NCBI RefSeq assembly: GCF_027943255.1
Contig: NC_072896.1
Span: 42,062,501 to 42,126,500, forward strand
Reading direction: 5' to 3'
DNA length: 64,000 nt
DNA from: Anastrepha obliqua
Lineage: Eukaryota; Arthropoda; Insecta; Diptera; Tephritidae
Part shown: piece after piece, positions 1-10,732 of the stretch
Position numbering within the stretch: the first letter of the stretch is position 1
Layout of the letters: every line of letters starts with the position of its first letter
The notes under the pieces: model-generated
Seen by the model: only the letters and a program-made list of their open reading frames with translations
The model's database searches: none
Told to the model about the DNA's origin: nothing
Position numbers and translations under genes: made by a program

Positions 1-334
1 CCGCTCAATTTATCTTCCTTTGATGCCAAAAATCAGAACTTGATCTCATCTGAAAAAATTGTTTTTTTTTTCCAAAATCCTCATTTGCGAAAGCATTGCG
101 TTTTTGCCTGTTAATTAGGGAAATAAATGGCTTCTTCCTAGCAAATTTTCCATGATCGTCGGTTTTTCTTAAAACTCTTCTGATAGTTGAAGCACTAATA
201 TATTTTTGAAAGGAATACTCCTTATTTCTTCTTTCACTTTTGAAACATCTTTCTGCATCTTTCTATAGTCCTATAATACCGCGCCTTTCCTTTCTGTGAG
301 CCTACAAAGACGCCCTACTCTTATAATAATTAGT

Positions 335-395
335 ATCTGAACAATTACGTTCTGCGGCTCGCAGTACATTTTCCAGCATCAGGTTTAAGAAGTAA
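335..395 (-). pseudogene. Scrap of RTE-like LINE reverse transcriptase
   Basis: Read on the minus strand, this stretch gives a Leu-Asn-Leu-Met-Leu-Glu motif followed by an Arg-Ala-Ala-Glu motif. The same DNA block, ending in ttctgcggctcg on the plus strand, recurs at about 44.76 kb inside a longer reverse-transcriptase relic that also keeps its YADD box. This is therefore the segment just after the fingers/palm boundary of the same LINE family. Flanking sequence on both sides gives no readable continuation, so it is a short, heavily decayed remnant. Family assignment rests on the match within the window. Confidence 0.55.
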
Positions 396-702
396 CACCT
401 CACATTTCTTCTTCAGCGGCGGTATGCAGAGAACGAGAAATCTGGCTCCATTGCTCGTGCGTACCGGATTGTTGGGTAGTGTCTTTCATTCTTGGCGTGG
501 TTAGCTGTACGTTTCTTGCTGCATAGAGGTGTGCACGTATTTCGGTTGCAACAAGAAAGGCCAAAAAGTCGTTGGGTTCTCGTATTAGTCCGGGAGCCAG
601 GGGACGATTTTGGACTGCGTTTTTATACCGTTAAATTCTTGACTAGACTTGAGATTTAGCTTTCATGAATAACGAAAGTGTACATCAGCTAGCGCACCCT
701 CT
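396..702. other. Unassigned spacer
   Basis: Mixed-composition DNA, less AT-rich than most spacers here. It could be more of the decayed LINE next to it, but no frame carries a recognisable motif. Confidence 0.4.
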
Positions 703-1160
703 GTGCGTGTGGGAAGGTACGAAACGTGTCGAAAAAAAATTCTACCAACTCATTTTATACCGGCTGAAATTTTTTTCACGTATTGTTGACATTAAGTAAA
801 ATAAAAAAAAATAAACATCTGCGCGTTAGAGGGGGGAAAAAACATCAGCTGAACAGGTGAACTTGTAAAAAAAAATTAAAAAGTAAAACTACTTTATGCC
901 GATTGAAATTTTTTTATAAATTTGGGCACATATGAATATATAATAATGATGGTCAGCTGCGTTTAAAGCGGTGGGAAGACCGTCAGCCGAAGCAAGAATG
1001 TATCATTAGGTTCAGCTGACATATTTTCCCCCCTCTACGACGCAGCTGACTATTTTTTTTTATTCTACTAAATGTCAACAAAACACAAAAAAAATTTCAG
1101 CCGGTATAAAATGAGTGGTTAAACATTTTTTTTCGACACGTCTCGCAGCATCCCACGCAC
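703..1160. mobile_element. Fold-back element with ~150-bp inverted arms
   Basis: The left arm (about 703-852) and right arm (about 1011-1160) are imperfect inverted copies. Paired landmarks are acgtgtcgaaaaaaaa at 724 against ttttttttcgacacgt at 1127, attttataccggctgaaat at 752 against atttcagccggtataaaat at 1094, and tagagggggg at 827 against cccccctcta at 1029. About 160 bp of non-coding DNA separates the arms and itself holds a weaker copy of the ccg-attgaaattttttt block. There is no open frame and no clear target-site duplication. It resembles a fold-back or long-inverted-repeat MITE. Superfamily unknown. Confidence 0.75.
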
Positions 1161-3180
1161 GTACCCACCGCTACTGGACCAGGTGACGGTTGGTTTCGTC
1201 ATCCATTGAATAGCGTCTGCCTTAAGTATTAAAATCAGTCGACATGAAATGATGAGGTCAAAATGACCCCTGGCACCCGGACTCTGTATATTGTACGTAC
1301 ATCTAAAACACTCGTACCATAAACCTGTCTTCTATCTATCGCAACATGATCGATGTAGTTTCGCGCTTTTCGAATAGGAGACAGTCACTTAGCTTGGTGA
1401 ATTCTTTTGTGCTGAAATCTGCAGACTTTCCTTTGGTTTACTTTCATTAATACCGCAACTCAGCTGGTATTTTCGTAGACTTCATCCAATGAAAAACAAA
1501 TTTTCCAAAAATTACCTACACAAATCATAGACGGTCGCTATAAAAATGCTTACTAATATCCAATTTTGATCCTTTGGGTCACAGGTTACACCAATCCACA
1601 TTCAACTAAATCAGCTCCCACTGGTACTTCGCTGAAAGGAAAAGTCAGCTGATATGAAGGCATTCCTTTTACATTTTAAAAATAATTGTTATAAGTGTCC
1701 AACAAATTTCAAATTCCACTTAATCCAATTTTTCATTTGATTTTGTATTGCATTTTCATACTTTTAAAAGTTTTAAATTCGGATTACCACACAACTCCAT
1801 TTTGTTCTCATCTATTTTTATATGTTTGTTTATCCCATTTATGCCCTACTAACAAAAGGAAAGCTCAAGCATTTCTATTTGAAAAATGAAAAATATATGC
1901 ATGTGTATGTACATTTTGCAAGTATGTATGCATGTATACCAAAAAAAAAACATTCAGTCGAATTTCCAAGAGATTAATTCAATAAAGTGAATTTTTATTT
2001 GCTCTCAACCATTTGACTACTGAGACTTTTTCTTTGCTTTGCTTGGAAATGCTGCAGCTCACATCCACATCCTCCACCCGGACCACCCGACATCCAGGTT
2101 GAGTGCTATTGTTATTTTGTTCCGAATTAATGCTTTTACTTTATTCGCCCACAGGCCTCCAAGTGCCTTGGAATTGGTTCTGCTGCTCTTGCTGTCACTT
2201 AGATTATGTTTTTTTAACTGTCATAAAGTTTTACTTAAAATAATCATTTTTAAAACTTTTATAATTTGTGAAATAAATATTTACTTTTATTTAGGTATTC
2301 CTGTCCACAGGCAACAGCAATGGATTGCGTTGGACCTTTAGCTGTTTTGTTATCTTTATTTGAAGCTGTGGTGGCAGTGCCAATGGCAAAAATCAACAGC
2401 TTTCACTGGCAAACAAAGCGAAAACCAAACCGAAACCAAACCAAAGTGCAAACGAAAGCTTACCAAACCAAACCAAAACAAACAAAAAGTGGAAAATGCA
2501 ATAACAAAAAAAGTTTCCGAACTGAGTAATCAAATTTAGAGCTGAAGTAGTTCAGCAAATGAATGAGCGCATTGGGACTGGAGGAAGGGTTAGTGGAGGG
2601 AAGAATCATTTAATGGAGCTCGCCTGTCGCCGGTGTCTAAACTTATTTACTCTACTCATAAAACGTCAGAAAAATACACCTGATTTTCCACTCTCTCTCA
2701 CTTCTACTGATTTTCCCTCTTTCGCTCGCCAATTGCCACACTTTTGCCAACGAAGTTTGAAAGGGGCAAAGGTACTTGTAGTGTTTTTTTAAAGGATGCC
2801 CACTGCGAAATCGACCCTACGCCTCACCAACTCCTGCCATAACCGTCTTATACGAATGGTTTAAGCAACCATATACCCGCATGACGCCTCTTACTTTCGA
2901 TTTCTGTCCCCCGTTACCAATTAAATTTATTTGCTTATTTTCAGCTTTTGGCGTTTTAGTTAAGCAAACTGAATCCAACTTTTGAAATACTTTTGGCCTA
3001 CTTTAATTTTTATGGGCATGCAATTTTAAAATTGAAATGATCCATAGTCAACTTGACTCTTTAGAAAGATTTTAAGTGGAAACCAGTTGGTAAAACTTTT
3101 CACTCACTTTTATTTCACAGTTATGTTTGCTTATACAGAGGCTAGAGGGAGTATTTGAAAAATCCAAGCAAATTTTTTGC
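1161..3180. other. Gene-poor spacer
   Basis: AT-rich DNA with oligo-A/T runs, a CCAAA-rich stretch near 2420-2480 and no convincing coding frame. One possible 58-bp intron with a branch-point-like ttaat and a cccacag acceptor lies at 2097-2154; it is discussed as a finding but not called as a gene. Confidence 0.5.
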
Positions 3181-3186
3181 TTACAC

Positions 3187-3720
3187 ATGCGAGGGTCGTT
3201 TGACAAATCCGTTCAAAGTCAGAGAGATGGCACTACTGACGCGTGTCGAGGTTATGTTGAGTTAGTAGCATCGCTTGGAAGAACACACACCAAGCTTCAG
3301 CCAGATCCGTCTAATTTTGGTGTTTGGCATACGTTTGAGCCGAGGAAGTCGAGTGATTTTCCTTTTCCACCATGGAACGCATCAGCCCACGCCGCAGCAG
3401 TTGCAAAATTAATGGAAATTGGGTTCCAATCGGTCTCACATCCTCCCAGTTCTCCAGACTTCGCTCCCTCGGATCCCTCGGACTACTATTTGTTCCGCAA
3501 TTTGAAAAAATGACTGGCGGGAAAAAGATTTTATTCAAACGAGTAGCTGATTGCAAAAACGAATGTCTCGTTTTCAGACTTGGGCAAATCCTATTATTCG
3601 AAAGGCATCAGCACACTTGAACAGCGTTGAACGAAGTGAATAAACCTAAAGGAAGACTATGTCGAAAAATAAAAAAGTTTACCCCAAACAATTAAGTAGT
3701 CTGATTTACTTTTTTCAAGA
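3187..3720 (+). pseudogene. Internally deleted mariner transposon, copy 1
   Basis: The 5' end resembles a mariner inverted repeat (gagggtcgtttgacaaatcc). About 180 bp later the frame jumps to the C-terminal catalytic half: a degenerate HHDNAPAH box near 3370-3400, then HPP-SPDFAPSD and DYYLF-NLKK near 3440-3510, followed by a frameshifted C-terminus. Mariner transposases are about 345 residues with a DD34D triad; here the HTH region and first aspartate are missing. The copy at 31403-31965 has the same junction and general layout, so the deletion predates the spread of both. It cannot encode transposase. The 3' inverted repeat is not clearly visible. Confidence 0.8.
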
Positions 3721-4190
3721 AATTAAAATAGCTCGAAATGATAGGTTTTTCAATATATGTTGAACTTCAAGTTTATTTCGTTGTTTTATTAAAAGTGTGT
3801 GGTTAAAAGGGTGCAGCTTTATGACTACCAGGTCATTCGCCTAACACACAAATCTGCAATTCTCAAACGATTTATGAAATAAGTCGTTGGCATAAAGTGA
3901 TTTCGCGATTTATAAACCATTCCAGAGCATTTATGGCTCAAGCTCAAAGTAAACCGTTAACTTGACCTCTACTTAGTAATATGTAAGACTTATCACGATG
4001 CAGGGTCAGTAATTTGGTTGAATTTCTAGCTTCAGTGGCTTCTAGCAGTACACTGTACACTAGTCTTCAGCTTAAAAGATCCATCAGACTTAAAAATAAA
4101 CAATTTTGGAACCTTAACGCTCAATAAGTAAACACCAAAGCGAAAACTATAACAACCCAATAAATTCAAGGATGTTAATATAGTCCTATT
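3721..4190. other. Spacer without recognised features
   Basis: AT-rich sequence with no open frame above background and no repeat that I can match elsewhere in the window. Confidence 0.4.
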
Positions 4191-4340
4191 AGATGAAAAG
4201 GATTGGCCAACCGAAGCAAAATTAAGAGATTAACTTCGACTGGCACGTCATATAGGATTCGGCAGGGGAACTCTGCCCGCTCAATTCACATGGATTCTTA
4301 TGCTCATCAGTCAGTTGTTGCCTTCTGAGGCAACAAAAAA
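4190..4340. repeat. Short dispersed repeat shared with Tc1-like regions
   Basis: Positions 4272-4291 (tctgcccgctcaattcacat) are identical to 8319-8338, inside the Tc1-like element. The block ttcgactggcacgtcata just upstream matches, in inverse orientation, the tgacgtgccagccgaagtta block at 14180, next to another Tc1-like relic. This suggests 4190-4340 is a Tc1-like remnant too decayed to read as protein. A small perfect hairpin (ggcag-gggaact-ctgcc) is also present. Confidence 0.45.
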
Positions 4341-4449
4341 AATTAAATGGTAATGTTGTGTTGTTCTTTTCTCTTTAAAAGGCGTATTTTAAGAGGTTGT
4401 GAACTTAAAATGATAATACGAGTACAAAAGAGAAATATTTTTGGAATGA

Positions 4450-4795
4450 TTTTTTATTTATCATAATCTTGTAGATAATTTCAGGGCATTCATTTTTTTT
4501 AATATGATAATATGGCTACGAATCACATGATCCATTCGATCAGTCCAATTTTTGACTACTTTTTCCAATAAATCTAATTGAACTCAATCAGCAAGAATTA
4601 GACGCAACGATCAATTCAATTCTTGCCCGAGCTATATTTTAAGGGCCCAATAGGTTGAGAATAACGATGAATCAATAGTTCAGCATCTTCTTCAACACTT
4701 CGCTGTATGAACTTTGCAAACAGATTTATTTAATTTTTTTTTTCAAAGAAAATTTTCACAATTTTGAAACATTGTGCTGGCGTTAAATGATTCAT
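4450..4795 (-). pseudogene. IS630/Tc1-mariner-type transposase relic, N- and C-termini only
   Basis: On the minus strand an ATG at 4795 opens MNHLTPAQCFKIVKIFFEKK, which resembles the N-terminal helix-turn-helix start of insect transposases annotated with DUF4817. After about 150 bp of decayed sequence the reading resumes with a C-terminal signature (LLEKVVKNWTDRMDHV) near 4530-4580. The catalytic DDE core is absent, so this is an internally deleted copy. It belongs to the same broad group as relics at 12.9, 18.0, 50.7, 62.8 and 63.7 kb, each deleted at a different place. Several frameshifts and stops are present. Confidence 0.7.
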
Positions 4796-4799
4796 GATG

Positions 4800-6770
4800 G
4801 CTTACAAAACCTTACTGAACAGAAATTTGAACACAATTTGTCACCATAGTTATCGATATCGCAGCTAATAAAGCTCCCTATATCACCAACACAATCTCGA
4901 GTTTTTCTACATCCCCTGTTAAGTGAGCAAACCAACTGATTCCTTCACATTCTCTGAGAGCCGGTTAACTACCTACCACGCCTTCTGAATTATTTTCACT
5001 AAGCACTAAACTCCTCTCAAGTGAACTTTTCCTTTCTCATATTCTGCAATTCGCTGTTGTCAGTACTAATATTAAATATTTTAAGCCACTTTCTTCTGCA
5101 AGTAAAATTGTACAACAATTAAAAATGTTTAAAGTATTTTTTTTTTATGACGCACGCCGCACAATCGAGTGCACTGTCATGCATTGTGAGGTCATAGCGT
5201 TATCCTTTTAATATTCTGTATCCGAATAAATATTTCTTGATACTGATATCAGTAAAAAATCTCTTTTCCTTTTTTATACCAATTTATAGTATATGAAAAC
5301 GGAAGCATTTATAACTGGCATGTGGCTGTACTGCTACTATTTCCTCTCACGCGTCTCATGTTTTCCGCTTTTCACAATTTTCCTATTTTAGCAGCGCCAA
5401 TATAGCAACAACTGTCCAACCCATTACGCTGTCGGTGGTATCGTGGATGAGTTAAATTTATAGCAGTGACGTGCAACTTCCGCTTGAAGCGAAAGATCGC
5501 TTTAGCTTGGCCCACAACTCATTTTTCGGACTTTAATGCTGCGACGCAAACCAGCTGGGAATCATTTGTCAAACTGTGTGAAGCAGTTCAAAAACTTATT
5601 GATAAATTCGAGCTTCGTTACATAACATATCTATACTACTGTAAGCATTCACTTGTATGTGTGCACATGTTCACACACATGTTCCTATAGGAACTCAAAT
5701 ATGTATGTGACTGGCAGCAAAGACGGCTGTTGGCACCGGTGGCGCTTGATTAATAAACCAACGTACGAAAAGTCAAATGCGATGTCAATTATTTGAAATG
5801 CCTAAAAGGGGATGATCGGAGGGTGCATCCAAAGAGCAGACGTACATATATGTACATACAAACACATATGGATGGATGTATAACAAACATTCGCAGGCAT
5901 AGATTATACCGTTTTAAAACTATTAAGTTTTTAGTTTGGTTCCGCATTTGTTTGAGTCGGACTCATGACATGACATGGCCAAAAGCATCATCTGCAGCCA
6001 TTACGAAACACTGGAACTCAATTGTAAAAGCTGTGTTAGTTTGTATATATTTTAGGTAGTTAAAAGCTGACGCTGGATGCAATGACTCTGCAGTGCGCAT
6101 TGGCCAGCACCTAAATGCGAGGAAGCAACGGATAGTAGCTCCACTTAGTTCAAAAATAAATGTTTACTGCAATGCCAACATTTAGGTCATAAAAATATTA
6201 TTGCGACTATAGCAGGACTCTCCACAGAGTTCGTAGGCAATGGCACGGAAGGCTAGTCAAGAAGGGCACGCAGGGTCGGTGCTTGTAACTTTCGAAAACC
6301 GCTTTTCCTGCGTTAACCAACGAACAACAGCATTGAAGTTGCGCAAATTGATAAAATGTAGTGAAAGTTCTACTGCTTTTATTTTTGTCAAAGATCAGCG
6401 AGATTACATGTGAATGTAGCAGCATGTCATATGTATGTGAGGAATGGTAGACATACTCACTTAATTCCCAGCGGAAAGGTGCGTATCAATTATAAATGTG
6501 GCCCATGCAGCAAAAGCGAATGCGGCGACAGTTTATTAACCGTCACCGTTTATGTGCATCGTGCGGAAAAACTGATGAGGATGAAAGTAAGCCCATGCAA
6601 ATATACAGCCAACGTACCTACATACAAGTATATGTATATACTTACACACATGTGCCTACAGATCCAGTCAACTAATCAGCAACGCAGCGGCAACTAACTC
6701 TAAATTTTCGCTGGTGGTATTAATTATTTCTTCAACTTAGTGGAAAGACATTTTAGCTTTACTTCTACAT
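4800..6770. other. Spacer without recognised genes
   Basis: No coding signature on either strand. Open frames here (for example 5466-5690 and 6410-6697) have no domain motifs and include microsatellite-encoded residues. Short (CACA/TGTG) and tatgtacata runs occur at about 5660 and 5845. Confidence 0.5.
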
Positions 6771-6775
6771 ATAAA

Positions 6776-6833
6776 TCTATTTGTATGTATATGTATGTAT
6801 GTAAATATGTATATATAAATATAAATATATATG
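6776..6833. repeat. (TATG)n/(TA)n microsatellite
   Basis: Imperfect TATG tetranucleotide run grading into TATA. It directly abuts the TA target site of the Tc1-like element at 6836. Confidence 0.85.
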
Positions 6834-7118
6834 TACAGCTGCGATCAAAATAATAGTAGTGCCCACACAATGGGAAAGAATTGAAGAAGTAGGATTTTTT
6901 TATGTTAAATATTTTTGTTGTTTTTATTTTAACAATAAAATCAAGTAGGCTTAGGAAAATAATTCATTATAACGTTATTAAAAATAAATTACATACGAAC
7001 TTTTGCATGTGGGCGGTCAAAAAAATTGTAGTATGATTTTCTTCAATCAAAACACATTTAAAATAAATCTTATTTTTAATCAGGTTTAAAGGAAAAATAA
7101 TCATAATAATAAGTAGTA

Positions 7119-7719
7119 CAGTAGGTTCTGTTTTTATGCGGTAGATACGTTCCGCAAGAAACAGCATAAAAAAACAGCGTAAAAAAGCTACTAGTTCTAT
7201 AGTAAAACTATAGATACGTTTCAAATGCTAAAACCGCATAAATCTGAAATAATGTAATAAAATCGCATAAAAAAGGGCACTAGTCCCATATTATAACTAT
7301 AGATACGTTCCATAGACCGCATGAATCTGAAATAATTAAATAAAATCGCATAAACAAAATATTGTATTTTTGAAAATTATATCTTTATTTAAGAAACGTC
7401 AGAATCGAAAAATAAATTTAAGTCAGAAATAGAATCAGACAATACCCACATGTTGCGCGTTCGTTTAGGATTTGGCGTAAAATCACTTTCGTCACTTTAG
7501 GAAATGTACACGTCTGATCTAGATAGTTATGCAGGCGGTTCCATACTTGTAGGGTTAGCATTTCTGATGTAATCTGTGATGAGTTTTTGCTTAGCTGGTT
7601 TAGAATCTTGTTTATATGTACAATTCCCGATAGGTCGACATGCATTTTGTAATTTAAAAAAAAAAATCGCACTATTTCAAAACCGCATAAAAAAAGCCGC
7701 ATAAAAACAGAACCTACTG
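7119..7719. mobile_element. Nested 601-bp TA-flanked DNA element
   Basis: The ends are perfect 23-bp inverted repeats beginning CAGTAGGTTCTGTTTTTATG, flanked by TA at 7117-7118 and 7720-7721. The left half holds two diverged copies of a block starting ctatagatacgtt and including ccgcat-aatctgaaataat (about 7207-7265 and 7307-7365). An open frame of 94 codons (7418-7702, minus) has no motif I recognise and may be chance. The termini and TA duplication fit a non-autonomous Tc1/mariner/pogo-type element. Its perfect ends versus the 24/27 ends of the host element suggest it inserted later. Confidence 0.88.
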
Positions 7720-7729
7720 TATTTAGTAT

Positions 7730-8500
7730 CGTATCCTTTATACGAGATTTTCACATCGTTCCTCGGGATCGATTTCCATGCCCGCTCTACTGTTTCCCAA
7801 AGCTGATTATTATATGTGCGATTAGGATCAGCAACTGCATCCTTCTCATCGCACCTTAAATTCTCTATTGGGTTGAGGTCTGGAGAGTGTGCTAGCTATT
7901 TTATAGCCTCAACCACATGTCTCCGAGACCTCTGCGACACCAACTTACTTGTATACTTTGGGTCATTGTCCTGCTGGAAGACCCAAAACAGTGGCATTTC
8001 TTCGCGAGCATATGTTAGCATGATTTCTTCCATAATTCGAACATACACATGGTTTTCTTTATCGGTCTTGTACCATAAAATGAAAAACATGCCCAAATCA
8101 TACTTGATCCTATACTATACAGCACGATTTTGGACTCATATGTTCACAACATATTTTTTCATTTCTCGGTGGGCCAATTAAAGTGCTTAATTGCAAACTT
8201 TAGCCTTTGTGCCACATGCCTTTTAGTTAGTAAGGGCACTTTTCTTGGGCAATGAGCTGCGAAGTTCTGTTCCCGAAAACGTCTACGAATAGTTTTCCCG
8301 CTTGACTCCAGCTCCACTTCTGCCCGCTCAATTCACATAGTATCAGATGCGCAAAGATTATTCTTTGAATACCTACATAACTAACTACGATTAATTGATT
8401 TAGCAGTAAGTCCGGGACGCCGTCCTCGTGTTTCAGGCTGGGATTTATATTTTATGCGTGACAAATCATTGTCAGTGAACAGTCCACAATACCTTCAACT
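7730..8500 (-). pseudogene. Tc1-like transposase pseudogene
   Basis: The minus-strand reading runs from an HTH-region GRRPGLTAKSIN block (about 8430) through SGKTIRRRFRE and LLTKRH (about 8210-8300). It continues to a catalytic block at 7896-8096 with MEEIMLTYAREEMPLFWVFQ and DNDPKYTSKLV, the second-aspartate region of Tc1 transposases. A degenerate SPDLNPIEN equivalent follows near 7860, and then the C-terminus toward the nested element. Multiple frameshifts and stops separate these blocks, so it is inactive. A normal Tc1 transposase is about 340 residues with a DD34E triad; the order and spacing here agree. Confidence 0.85.
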
Positions 8501-8901
8501 TTTTTGTAAGTTTCCCCTTTCGAAATTAGGTTTTTGATAAGGATGCACAGTTCAGCGGTGCAGTGCTTGCCTCATCAAATAAGTGAAAATTTTACAATCA
8601 GATTTTCACAAAATAATATGGAAGTACATTAAAAAATACAGTACTTACCTTTTTGCAAATTTTTTACCCAAAAAAATATTATAAATAGCTTTTTCGCTGA
8701 CTCATTAGTCAATACACTTGAAAAAACAATGAAATTACAACACCAAGTACTAACGTATACAGTTATAACGTGAACGTTTGTTTATTGTACTCTGTCGACA
8801 GTGTCTTAAGGAAAATACACCATAAAGAAGACAACAAGAAAAAATAAAAATAGTATACTATGTGCGGTACTAGCGCTACTATTATTTTGACCGCAACTGT
8901 A

Positions 8902-9046
8902 TATATTGTAAATATAAATTTCTTCGAAAGGGCTTCATACAAAAACTGCTGCCAAGAGTTTAGCATATTTTATACCGTACCATATATTTTTATTTTATAC
9001 CTATGGGTCGTAGATGGCTTGTATATCACTAATTTAAGCTGGGTGT
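8902..9046. other. AT-rich flank
   Basis: Sequence between the Tc1-like right end and the first tandem-repeat unit; nothing recognised. Confidence 0.4.
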
Positions 9047-9186
9047 TGCCATCTGGTTGTATTAAAGAAAGTAATTTATTAAAAACAGACATATATGCTA
9101 CAACATGGGTTGGGTATCAAGGCAAATATTTTCAAGAAAAATCTATTCTAAAAATGTTTTTTTTATAACGGTGCCACCTGGTTGTA

Positions 9187-10306
9187 GGTAGGTAGGTAAA
9201 ATGGCAAGAGTGCCACAGGCAAACTTCAAGTAGCACTTACGTGCCGTTTTGATACCATAATGTGGACCATTACTTGTACAAAGAAAAATTATTGGGAAGA
9301 GAAAACCTTCTACAGCCATCCAGTGCTGTTGATGTAGTGGAGGAGAGAAAAGGGATCTAGGCTGGAGAATTTCTATAAGTCATCCCCAAAGGGCACGCTA
9401 AGGAATCTCAAGCGCCTAGCCGCCAGAGTCGGACATTTGCAGAGAAAATGTTCAAAAGTCTCTTTCTCGGCAGGATCCCCACAGCTTCTGCAATAGGAGT
9501 CGTATGGAATTCCAAGCTTCTCCGCATGAGTACCGATCACCCAGTGGCCAGTGAACACCGCAATGAGTTTGCAAATTGAATTGCGAGGATTCCCATCACC
9601 TTGAGCGTTCTGTTTATATCCTATTGAGGCCATAGTGTTTTCGAAATAGCGCACGATGAGACAGACCTCCATCTATCGGTCTTGCGCTTTTCTTAGAAAG
9701 AAATTGTGTAGTTTTCCTTTAACAACGGACAAAGGGACTCCGATGTTTGCGAGGGGGACAGTTGAAACCGGTTCTGTCGACCTCTTCCTGGCAAGCTCGT
9801 CGGCAATTTCATTTCCCTCTATTTTCCTGTGCCCATGAACCCAAATAAGGAAGACGTTTCCTGCTCGATGGAGATGTTTGAGTTCCTCCTTACAGGAGTT
9901 CACCAGAAGAGAGCAGCAATACGGCGACGACAGTGCCTTGATCGCAGCTTGGCTATCGGAAAAAATATTAATGTCTCCCTCCCAACAGCGATCTTGAAGC
10001 ATTTTGTATGCCTGTAGGATCGCGAAGACCTCTGCTTGAAAAACGCTGTTCGTTTCCGGCAGTTTAAAGGAGACCGAAATGCTGGCTCATTTAGAGAAAA
10101 CCCCCGCTTCCACTCCAGATTCCATTTTGGATCCGTCAGTGATAACAGAGGTACCTATATCCGTGCCGGCTCGGAAATAGCCCTAGCACAACCCTCAAAA
10201 CCCAATTTGCGGATGGAGAGATCAGTGCGAAGAACAGAGAAGGAAGGGGAGATCTGCTTCAAGATGCTACTATGTCCTGCGGGAAATTGTCTCCAGAGGC
10301 CAAGCT
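9187..10306 (-). mobile_element. 5'-truncated RNase H LINE with 10-bp target duplication
   Basis: The insertion is bounded by direct repeats CCTGGTTGTA at 9177-9186 and 10307-10316, as expected from target-primed reverse transcription. Read on the minus strand, it begins in the 3' part of the second ORF, before the RNase H domain, and ends in an untranslated tail with a short (TACC)n run at about 9187-9200. No endonuclease or reverse transcriptase is retained, so the copy is 5'-truncated. It interrupts the second unit of a tandem repeat. Confidence 0.88.
9373..10144 (-). pseudogene. LINE ORF2 C-terminus: RNase H and Zn-knuckle
   Basis: The minus strand shows an RNase H fold with visible acidic residues: TDGSKMESG (about 10140), QAEVFAIL (about 10040), FSDSQAAIKAL (about 9950) and GNEIADELARK (about 9800). 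It is followed by LIWVHGHRKIEGN and, further on, the knuckle CRSCGDPAEKETFEHFLCKC at 9430-9490. RNase H downstream of a reverse transcriptase is typical of the I/LOA group of insect LINEs; the clade is inferred. In-frame stops occur near 10090 and at 9673, so two open frames of 109 and 99 codons remain. This is the least decayed RNase H in the window. Confidence 0.87.
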
Positions 10307-10732
10307 CCTGGTTGTAATAAAGAAAAATATATTAGAAAATAGACATAAATTCTACGCAAGAGTGTAAAGGCAAATATTTTCAAGAAAAATGGATTTCAAA
10401 AATATTTGTTTTTAATGCGGTGCCACCCGGTTGTATAAAAAAAAGTTATGTATTAAAAACTAGACATAAATACTACAGCATGGGTATCAAGGCAAATATG
10501 TTCAAGAAAAATCTATTCGATAAATATTTTTTTGTGATAACGGTATCAACTATATTTTATTACAAAAATAACAATTATCAAAAATTTCACTTAAATACTA
10601 ATATATATGGTAAGTATCAATTAATAGTAACTCTTGTTAGTAAAAAAATATTTTTAGCTGGTGTTACCACATATTTTACTTTTTCTTTTTTTGTTTTTGA
10701 GAGAAAAACAAGTGTAAACAAAAGGTGTTTAA

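Larger units (their letters stand above)
6836..8899 (-). mobile_element. Tc1-like transposon, complete ends, with nested insertion
   Basis: The ends form inverted repeats matching at 24 of 27 positions: CAGCTGCGATCAAAATAATA at 6836 and the complement of a CAGTTGCGGTCAAAATAATA end at 8899. Each end is flanked by TA (6834-6835 and 8900-8901), the Tc1/mariner target duplication. Removing the nested element at 7119-7719 plus its TA leaves about 1.46 kb, a normal Tc1-like size. The transposase relic reads on the minus strand. Insertion was into a TA-rich microsatellite. Confidence 0.9.
9047..10545. repeat. Three-unit tandem repeat (119-125 bp) split by a LINE
   Basis: Units begin with tgccatctgg at 9047, tgccacctgg at 9172 and tgccacccgg at 10421. 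Each continues with ggttgta, a ttaaaaac-agacata block and ggcaaatattttcaagaaaaa. Excluding the LINE and one copy of its duplication, the spacing is 125 and 119 bp. The units are non-coding and AT-rich. It could be a small satellite-like array or the internal repeats of an unidentified element; no flanking inverted repeats were seen. Confidence 0.8.

Noticed and set aside
7418..7702. 94-codon frame in the nested element as a transposase
   Set aside because: No DDE, HTH or other motif; too short for a transposase and overlaps the inverted repeat.
9047..10545. Tandem units considered as a CRISPR array
   Set aside because: Units are 119-125 bp with no short repeat/unique spacer pattern, and the context is eukaryotic.
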